NCBI GenBank assembly: GCA_958295665.1 | Contig: OY282560.1 | Location: 100,231,930 to 100,295,929, forward strand | Direction of reading: 5' to 3' | Source of the DNA: Tipula vernalis | Lineage: Eukaryota > Arthropoda > Insecta > Diptera > Tipulidae | Length of the DNA: 64,000 nucleotides | Shown: positions 57,119 through 64,000 of the stretch, piece by piece | Layout of the letters: each line of letters opens with the position of its first letter | Numbering within the stretch: the stretch's first letter is position 1 | Notes under the pieces: model-generated | Told to the model about the DNA's origin: nothing | Databases searched by the model: none | The model's input: the letters and a program-made list of their open reading frames with translations, nothing else | Translations under genes and position numbers: made by a program

Positions 57119-57386
57119 TAACAGTAAGGAAAGGAGTGACAAATTGGTGGAGAGAGACAAATATAACTGTCGTGATAATACAGAATAAACAACAGTGATA
57201 GCCATAGTTGGCAAAATAAGAGAGTAGTATCTATTGTCGGATGATAGCATCATAACGGATCCGGTTAGGTAAATTATTTTTCTAATTTTAAATTCTACTA
57301 GGTGATTCATAATTTTAATTGTTTTTATGTATTTTTCTAATTTTCGGTAATTAATTCCATTCCAACGAGGCTCAATCCTTATTCAT

Positions 57387-57638
57387 ATGTTAAACCAGCA
57401 AAATATAAAGAAAACATTGAGCGTACGGGTCAAAAAATTAGTATTGGACGATAGTGGGAAATACGTAGAAGAAACCGTAAGTAATAATTTTTTTCAATCC
57501 GATCCCAACTCTGACGAAGTTAAATTTGATTGTGTCACTGATTCCGCCGATTCCGATGTAAAGTCAAATCATTCCGAATCTGATTCGAAGTCTGATAACG
57601 AATATTCCGATAAGAACACCCTAAATCGAGACAATTAG
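57387..57638 (+). CDS. Small acidic ORF upstream of Gypsy-2 gag
   Basis: 83 codons from ATG 57387. The N-terminal third is basic ('TLSVRVKKLVLDD'); the C-terminal half is very rich in Ser, Asp and Glu ('DSADSDVKSNHSESDSKSD'). It stops at TAG 57636-57638, with gag starting two bases later (ATG 57641), so reinitiation is plausible. No recognised domain. 412/mdg1-type elements are known to have small ORFs in the leader; whether this is expressed is unknown. Confidence 0.55.
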   Translation: MLNQQNIKKTLSVRVKKLVLDDSGKYVEETVSNNFFQSDPNSDEVKFDCVTDSADSDVKSNHSESDSKSDNEYSDKNTLNRDN

Positions 57639-57640
57639 TC

Positions 57641-58672
57641 ATGGCTTTAAATATTGATCATGTGATCAAGTTGGTACCGGACTTCGATGGCTCAAGCAAA
57701 CTATTAAGTAAATACCTGAATTCGTATGAAATATTTTATTCACCATTAACAAAGGAAGCCGACAAAAGTTTATTTCTACAGATTGTAAAAGCAAAGCTTC
57801 CAGGTCGAGCCTATGAGTTGGTGCAATATAGGACTATTGAAAGCTGGGAGGACTTAAAAAAACAATTAACTATCCAATTTGAAGACTCAAGGTCCGTCGA
57901 GCGACTTCAACTTGAGTTAATTAACCTTTCGCAAGAGAGAGGCGAGGATGTTAGGTCTTTTTCTCTTAGAATAGATAAAACCTTGTCAGCCTTAAATAGT
58001 GCGTGTATTCGTAGGGAAGGAAAAGAAGCTAGTAATGTCATTCATAATTTGAATGAAGCAACAGCGCTAAGATCATTTCAAGATGGGCTTAACCAATCGA
58101 TTTCGACGATTGTTAAAGCTTGTCGGTTTGGGACATTAAAAGAAGCAATTGACAAGGCAATCGAAGAAGAAATGGCAGTAATGAACAAGTCTAGATCACA
58201 AACAGTGCCGAATTTCAAGAATTATTTTCAAAAATGTCAATTGTGCTTCAAATCGGGTCATGTCGCGACAGAATATTTTAAATACAATAAACCTAGCATG
58301 TCTAACTCACAATCTATATCAAAATCTGTATATACCCCTAACTCAGACTATAAATCTAGATCAAATTATAGCTCCAACCCAGACAAAAATCGTAACTCTG
58401 AAAATTTTCGAAACTTGACATCTAGTGATATAAAAGTGGCCAACGATATTACAAACAATAGAAACCCCATTAGGTGCCTATATTGCAAAAATTTGGGTCA
58501 CATGCTGAAAGACTGTCGTAAGCGAATGTACAACAACCAGAAGCGGGATAATTTTAATTCATCGGCTTTGTCGCAGCGATTTACAAACAGTGTTCACATT
58601 GCGGAAAACCAAAGAGAACTCGAACAGGCGAAGACGGATACAGTTGTCCGAGTTCAAGACATAGAAATATAA
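57641..58672 (+). CDS. Gypsy-2 Gag
   Basis: 343 codons. The capsid-like helical region includes 'LVPDFDGSSKLLSKYLNSYE' and 'SVERLQLELINLSQERGEDV', as in retrotransposon Gag of the mdg1/412 type. Two zinc knuckles lie near the C-terminus. The first, CQLCFKSGHVATEY, has lost its last Cys (Tyr, a single G-to-A change). The second, CLYCKNLGHMLKDC, is complete. Pol overlaps the 3' end of gag in the -1 frame (open from at least 58621). Confidence 0.88.
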   Translation: MALNIDHVIKLVPDFDGSSKLLSKYLNSYEIFYSPLTKEADKSLFLQIVKAKLPGRAYELVQYRTIESWEDLKKQLTIQFEDSRSVERLQLELINLSQERGEDVRSFSLRIDKTLSALNSACIRREGKEASNVIHNLNEATALRSFQDGLNQSISTIVKACRFGTLKEAIDKAIEEEMAVMNKSRSQTVPNFKNYFQKCQLCFKSGHVATEYFKYNKPSMSNSQSISKSVYTPNSDYKSRSNYSSNPDKNRNSENFRNLTSSDIKVANDITNNRNPIRCLYCKNLGHMLKDCRKRMYNNQKRDNFNSSALSQRFTNSVHIAENQRELEQAKTDTVVRVQDIEI

Positions 58673-59811
58673 ATCTTTATTCAACATCTACAACCAACAC
58701 ACATCCTACCTTATCAAAATTGTTTCGTAATTATCCAGAAGAAAATCATTCCGTACTTAGAAAGCCAGAAAGGTTGGAAAATCAAATTTATAGTAATTCT
58801 AGTTCAGCTCAAAATTCTGTGACACCTAATTGCGATTATTCATCTACCATATCAGAAGTAACTAAAATCAGTAATAATTCACAACAAATACTCTGTCAGT
58901 CATCAATCAGTCCGCAAACATCGGTAAATTCGAAATTCGTTAAACTTAGACTGGATATATCGGGAAATTCATATTTATATTTTTTAATAGATACTGGGGC
59001 AGATGTTAGTCTAATAAAAAAATCATCGGTAAATCAAGAAACGGTGTGTTATCCTGAATATAAATGTGAGATTAAGGGAATCACACCCGAAAAACTACAA
59101 ACTCTAGCTCTCTGCAAAGGCATCATACTGATTGGAGACTCAAAACTAAACCAAAGTTTTCAATTAGTGTCCGACAATTTCCCTATAAAGTCTGATGGCA
59201 TTTTAGGAAAAGACTTTTTACAACAGAATAGATGTATTATAGATTATAATGAGGCTAATGTTCAAATTTTAATTAAAGATATATATTATCGCTTACCTCT
59301 ATGTAAATTATCTGAATCCATTCAAATCGATTTACCAAACTGTACAATCCCTGATCGTGTTGAAACTATTATTCGTCTTCCAAATCCGTCCAAGATTCAG
59401 AAAGATTTCCTATGTCTCTCAAAGGAAATTATTCCAGGCGTCTATATAGCTAGTGCCGTAGTCAATTTTAATAATAGTAATATTCCACTAAGTATTGTGA
59501 ATACGAACGATTATCACATAAACATCGGAAAAATCAAAGTAAATTTCGAATCGGTAGATTCTTATGACATATGTGCTATTGAAAATTGGAAACCAATCAA
59601 TCCAGAAATCAATCCAAGAAATTCACGATCATCAATCCAAGAAATTTGCCGTAACTTTAATGATGTATTTTATCTGGATGGCGATATTCTGTCAACAACT
59701 AATGCTTGTTATCATAAAATTCCTATTACCGAAAATACACAACCTGTCAACGTAAAACAATATCGTCTCCTGGAAACAACTAAAGCCGAAATAAACGACC
59801 AAGTCAACTGA
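58621..59811 (+). CDS. Gypsy-2 Pol, first part: protease and linker
   Basis: The -1 frame relative to gag is open from inside gag; the first clear Pol content is after 58720. The retropepsin active site is FLIDTGADVSLIK (DTG, intact), with the flap/second motif 'DGILGKDFLQQNRCIIDY'. The linker leads into the RT start ('NVKQYRL', 'INDQVN'). The frame ends at TGA 59809-59811, where the RT coding should continue with 'LIRDKIIEPSMSPWNSPL' in another frame. A one- or two-base indel at about 59805 explains the break. Confidence 0.86.
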   Translation, partial: RTGEDGYSCPSSRHRNINLYSTSTTNTHPTLSKLFRNYPEENHSVLRKPERLENQIYSNSSSAQNSVTPNCDYSSTISEVTKISNNSQQILCQSSISPQTSVNSKFVKLRLDISGNSYLYFLIDTGADVSLIKKSSVNQETVCYPEYKCEIKGITPEKLQTLALCKGIILIGDSKLNQSFQLVSDNFPIKSDGILGKDFLQQNRCIIDYNEANVQILIKDIYYRLPLCKLSESIQIDLPNCTIPDRVETIIRLPNPSKIQKDFLCLSKEIIPGVYIASAVVNFNNSNIPLSIVNTNDYHINIGKIKVNFESVDSYDICAIENWKPINPEINPRNSRSSIQEICRNFNDVFYLDGDILSTTNACYHKIPITENTQPVNVKQYRLLETTKAEINDQVN

Positions 59812-61181
59812 TACGCGACAAAATAATTGAACCGAGCATGAGTCCTTGGAACTCACCACTCTTAATAGTACCGAAAAAGTCCTCAACCGACGAGCGAAAG
59901 TGGCGGTTGGTTGTGAATTTCCGGAGATTGAATAACATTACAGTCGATCAGTTTTATCCGTTGCCCAACATAACAGAAATCCTCGATCAATTAGGCAAAG
60001 CAACGTACTTTACAACGCTCGATTTGGCAAACGGATACCACCAGGTTAAACTACATCCTGCCGACAAAGAAAAAACAGCCTTTAGTACTCGAGCAGGTCA
60101 TTTTCATTTTGTTCGTATGCCTTTCGGGTTAAAGGGTGCTCCAATAACGTTTCAAAGACTGATGAATAACATATTATCCGGATTGAATGGTCTCAGATGC
60201 TTTGTGTATCTAGACGACGTTGTAATTTATGGCTACGATCTTCACGATCACAACGCAAAACTAATCGATGTACTAAAACGCTTGCGATTCTTCAATTTAA
60301 AGTTACAGCCTAGCAAGTGTCATTTCCTGAGAACCGAAATTAATTATCTGGGGCATATAGTAACCCAGAGCGGAATTAAACCCGATCCAGCTAAAATAAA
60401 CGCCATAACAAATTACCCTATACCGTCTACGATAAAAGATGTAAGATCTTTCCTGGGATTTGCGGGTTACTACCGTCGTTTCATAAAAGATTATTCTAGA
60501 ATTTCAGAACCATTAAATCGATTATTACGGAGGAACACAAAATTTGAATGGAATGCTCATTGTGATGAGGCATTCACAAAATTAAGGCAAGCAGTTATAT
60601 CATCGCCTATCTTACAACATCCCGATTTTGAGCGAACCTTTATTCTAACCACTGATGCCAGCGATTACGCAATTGGGGCAATATTGTCACATGAATTTGG
60701 AAAACAAGATCTACCAGTCGCATTTGCGAGTCGGGTTCTGAATGACGCAGAACGAAATTATCCCACAGTCGAGAAAGAGCTGTTAGCCATTGTTTGGGCT
60801 ATTCATAGATTCCATGCTTATCTGTACGGTAGGAAATTCGTTATAAGGACTGATCACCGTCCTTTAATTTGGCTTAATAAAAATCCAAAGGCTTCCTCTC
60901 GATTAGTTAGGTGGCGACTTGAGTTAGACGAGTATATGTACGATATCGAATATAAACCGGGTAAACTTAATCAGAATGTTGACACGCTTAGTCGTATTAA
61001 GATCAATGAAGATTTAAACACACGGCAACCTACAAATACGATCGCAGCAATTACCCGAGCACAATCGAAAAGGCCCACACTAGATTTAACCACTGATACA
61101 TCACAGAATAATCTAAACCAAACCATCGATAATTCAGACTGTCACAACCATTCCGCCTACAAATACGGCTCCAAATTTTAG
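59812..61181 (+). CDS. Gypsy-2 Pol, second part: reverse transcriptase and RNase H
   Basis: The frame is readable from just after the indel (ATG 59838). RT motifs are complete: 'WRLVVNFRRLNNITV', 'FTTLDLANGYHQVKL' (motif A), 'FVRMPFGLKGAPITFQR' and 'CFVYLDDVVIYG' (catalytic YLDD). 'FLGFAGYYRRFIKDYSRI' leads to RNase H: 'TTDASDYAIGAIL', 'PTVEKELLAIVWAIHRF' and 'IRTDHRPLIWL'. It ends at TAG 61179-61181, two bases before the next frame opens; integrase coding continues there in a different frame, so there may be a second small indel, or the TAG region is a linker. Confidence 0.9.
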
Positions 61182-61182
61182 T

Positions 61183-62143
61183 ATGTCAATTCGAAGGTCA
61201 TTATCAGCTGAAGATGAAATAAACGAAGTTATAAAGGAATTTCAAATAACTCCCCTTGGTGGACATCAGGGATATTCTCGCACAATTAAGAGAATTAAGC
61301 AGTATTACGAATTCCCGAATTTAAACAAACGAATCAGAACATTTATTAAAAAATGTGCTTTGTGCCAGAAAAACAAAGTATCTCGAGCAAATAAATGTTT
61401 AATGCAGATTACTACGACGTCAAAAACGCCATTTGCAAAAATTTTTATGGATATTGTTGGCCCGATGATGGTTTCGCATCATAGAAATAAATATTTATTA
61501 ACCATTCAAGATGACCTAACGAAATACTCTATGGCAATCCCAATTCCGTCCCAAGATACTGATACTGTAGCTAGGGCATTTTCAGAGCATTTTATATGTA
61601 GTTTCGGAGCACCTAGCTCTATTGTTACAGATCAAGGCTCAAATTTTATGTCGGAGATGTTTGTCAACCTTTGTAAAATTCTTAAAATAAAAAAAATAAA
61701 TACCACAGCATATCATCCCGAGTCAAACGGTGCGTTGGAACGAACACATCGAACACTTACGGAATTTCTAAGAAATTTCATCCTTTTGGGATATAAGCCT
61801 AACATTCCAAGTTCTGTTCAACAAGATAATAGCCCAATTTATACATATGACGATTACCTAGCCGAGTTTAAATACAGACTTCGATATTCATGGCAAATTG
61901 CAAAACTTAATTGACAACAAAACAAAATCAAAGGAATATTATGACCAAAGTTCAAACACACCCATCTTTCGAATTGGAGACAAAGTTTTATTGAAAAATG
62001 AGATGAGATCAAATAAGCTAGAACCATTGTGGTCAGGCCCATTTGAAGTCGTAAAAATATCATCCCCGCTAAATTCTTCAATTCGGATCAATCGGAAAGT
62101 TAAATCAGTGCATAATAATAGATTAAAACAGTTCCACGAGTGA
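61183..62143 (+). pseudogene. Gypsy-2 integrase with internal deletion and frame break
   Basis: The zinc finger ('GGHQGYSRTIKRI', 'CALCQKNK') and the core D,D,E residues are present: D in 'FMDIVGPM', D in 'VTDQGSNF' and E in 'SNGALERTHRTL'. After 'TEFLRNF' the protein jumps to 'LLGYKPNIPSSV'. Related integrases have some 40-50 residues between these points (family knowledge), so an in-frame deletion near 61775-61790 is inferred. A frame change at about 61900 leads to the C-terminal block 'FRIGDKVLLKNEM' and 'LWSGPFEVVKI' (GPF, the GPY/F domain), ending at 62143. Confidence 0.86.
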
Positions 62144-62400
62144 ATCGGATTGACGTAAATTATTACTTAGGTTAACATAAAACTACAAATTATTAAATTG
62201 AAAGAATCGAATTTTGCTCATATAATTACAATGTTTAGTATTATGTGAACGACGATTGAGTATCGGCGAAATGGAAATCAATTACATAATTCCATAGTTT
62301 TAAGGTTTTAGATTATATATAGTATAATAGAATAAAGTTTGTAATAAATAAAAAAATAATAATACGATGAATTATTCTCCGAATAATTCCTCTTTTCAAT

Positions 62401-62412
62401 GGGGGATAGGGA
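62401..62412 (+). promoter_or_regulatory. Polypurine tract of Gypsy-2
   Basis: GGGGGATAGGGA lies directly before the 3' LTR, the usual plus-strand primer position. Confidence 0.75.
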
Positions 62413-62820
62413 TGTTATAACCTATGTTTTACACATACCATATAATATGTATATATATATATACATATATGTATTACATTGAATTATTATATAATGTTTT
62501 TTTCTATAAATGTATTTATTAAATAATAGGTATATATAACTAATATTGTCGCTCTCATCGAGTGTTTGAGAGAAATGCAATGTTTTTTTATATAATCTGT
62601 TTTTTCCTAGAGCATTCGATCAGTAGCGTTGGTAAAGGCAAGAAGTGCCATATCATTTTAATTTACCAGCTCTGAATAGAGATTAAATAATTCAAATAAA
62701 AATTATTGTAAATATAAATTAAAATTTTTAATTATAAATTCATTAAACGGTATCGAGTTTTTTTTCTGGAAATAAAATAAAAGAGAAGGAACGTAAGAGT
62801 GTATTCCCGCAACTATAACA
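62413..62820 (+). repeat. 3' LTR of Gypsy-2
   Basis: 408-bp copy of 55627-56036, followed by the duplication CTAA and continuation of the satellite. Confidence 0.95.
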
Positions 62821-62920
62821 CTAAATTACTTAGTTAAAAACCCCTAATCCATACTAATCGTTCGTTTAATAAAAGTTCTACAACATTATTTTTTGAAATC
62901 GCACACAACCCTCAAAAAAT
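62821..62920. repeat. ~158-bp satellite, right remainder
   Basis: Continues the interrupted unit ('ctaaattacttagtt', 'ctaatcgttcgtttaata'), then ends near 'cacacaaccctcaa'. Confidence 0.9.
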
Positions 62921-64000
62921 TTATTTATTTTCACATCAAAGTTGATTGATTAGAATTTTTGCACCATTTCTGTTTTTTTTTTTTTGTTTTGGATATCCAC
63001 ACTCTGTGCTGCGGGTGTACCGTACTCGTATAAACATGTACACAAAATTTAATCGACGTACAATCTTATTTAATACAACAAAATTATGATTGATCGATAT
63101 ACTATGATATACACCATACAAATTTATCTGAAAAATTTGCAGCACGGTATGTGTTGATATATCGTATATACAATCGACATCCATCACATATGATGTAGAA
63201 GTATACCGCAACGTGTTCCGCACTAATTCGACCACGTAATAAATTTAATTTATTATTTATGCGTGAACGAGAATATAATTTTCGATTTTCTTTTAGTTTT
63301 TCAGATTTTTTTAGTCAAAATGTACATAGTTATGTATATCCGAGATATACAAATCTTCGTACACAAATTCCCTACTCTACTTAAGATCTTAGCATTCAAC
63401 AATCTTGGTCTATATTATATACACAGACACAAGCTGAACTACATTCTATTCGGTATTTATATCACCGAGAACACATTACAAAATTAAAAGACAAATAACA
63501 ATAAATTTAGTTTAAGTTTATACGGCAGAAGAAAAAATCTCTGATAACAGCTTGTGGGAAGGGGTTAAAATGTAGATACTGGTAGATAATATTTATTGGG
63601 AAGAAAGTTTTGTTTCAACTTTTAGAAATGAAAATTTATGCACAATTGGGTTTTGGTTTTCATAAAATATTTAAAAGCTTTTTACAATATTGAGCTTTTA
63701 AAGTTCGATTGCGTTAAATTTAGAAGAGTAAAGTTTTTTCCGCCTGAGAAATTACGATATTCTTCATATTATGTTAGGGGATATAATAATTTACGAGGCC
63801 GATTTGTCCTTAATCAAGAAATAAATTAAAAATGTATAATTAATTCCATAAAATTTACAATTTTTTGAAATTATGGAAAGTGGTTAAAAATCCAACCAAA
63901 GACCTGAAAAATGAAAATATCGGGCTTTTTATAATATTCTACAAATTGTATAGGTGCTGCTCATTTCACATGGTTTTGTATTTATTGCATCGAGGCAGTA
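62921..64000. other. AT-rich non-coding stretch at the right edge
   Basis: About 1.1 kb with only short ORFs (up to 99 codons, low-complexity) and no recognised domain or repeat structure. Confidence 0.5.

Larger units (their letters stand above)
55627..62820 (+). mobile_element. Gypsy-2: young Ty3/Gypsy element (mdg1/412-like layout) with damaged pol
   Basis: LTRs 55627-56036 (410 bp) and 62413-62820 (408 bp) appear to differ only by one TA unit in a (TA)n run. Target duplication CTAA (4 bp) at 55623-55626 and 62821-62824 exactly restores a satellite unit. A primer-binding-like TGG follows the 5' LTR, and GGGGGATAGGGA precedes the 3' LTR. The long leader (1.35 kb) contains a MITE. The interior has a small acidic ORF, Gag, protease, RT-RNase H and integrase. 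Pol is broken by a frameshift at about 59805 and an integrase deletion. Confidence 0.94.

Overview
This 64 kb window is AT-rich eukaryotic DNA made almost entirely of nested transposable elements and tandem repeats. I found no convincing host gene, rRNA or tRNA. The families (two BEL/Pao LTR elements, two Gypsy LTR elements, an R1-clade, a jockey-like and an I/LOA-like non-LTR element, and an FB-NOF-like foldback MULE) point to an insect, probably a brachyceran fly. The species cannot be named from the sequence. The setting looks like heterochromatin or a transposon graveyard that still receives new insertions.

Layout. 1-3064: diverged ~130-bp repeats, then AT-rich DNA. 3065-9156: BEL/Pao element 1 with 268-bp LTRs and target duplication GTATG. 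9157-11550: AT-rich DNA with no gene. 11551-34879: a composite. A Gypsy element (Gypsy-1) has LTRs in INVERTED orientation. A foldback MULE (11597-21348, 9-bp duplication TCGTCGTTG) sits inside its left LTR, and the right LTR still shows the uninterrupted site. BEL/Pao element 2 (26428-33546, duplication TGTAT, 858-bp LTRs with one visible mismatch) sits in its 3' region. The foldback element has arms of 125-bp repeats around a minus-strand MULE transposase, followed after a frame change by a ubiquitin-protease-like (USP) domain.

34880-43800: an array of ~186-bp repeats, then a heptanucleotide microsatellite that includes about 1.74 kb of apparently perfect AATTAAT units. An R1-clade non-LTR element (39077-43282) with two intact ORFs has inserted there with a 14-bp target duplication. 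43911-46580: remnants of another USP-type MULE and of an I/LOA-like element. 48780-51485: 174-bp satellite. 53308-54194: jockey-like 3' fragment ending in poly(A). 54195-62920: ~158-bp satellite split by Gypsy-2 (55627-62820, duplication CTAA), which itself carries a 705-bp MITE with 35-bp terminal inverted repeats and a TAA duplication.

Insertion order can be read directly: satellite, then Gypsy-2 (the MITE lies within it); Gypsy-1, then the foldback MULE and BEL-2; heptamer array, then the R1-clade element. Three LTR elements have almost identical LTRs but damaged integrase regions. Their copying was therefore recent and may have been helped in trans, unless some of the frame breaks are sequencing errors.
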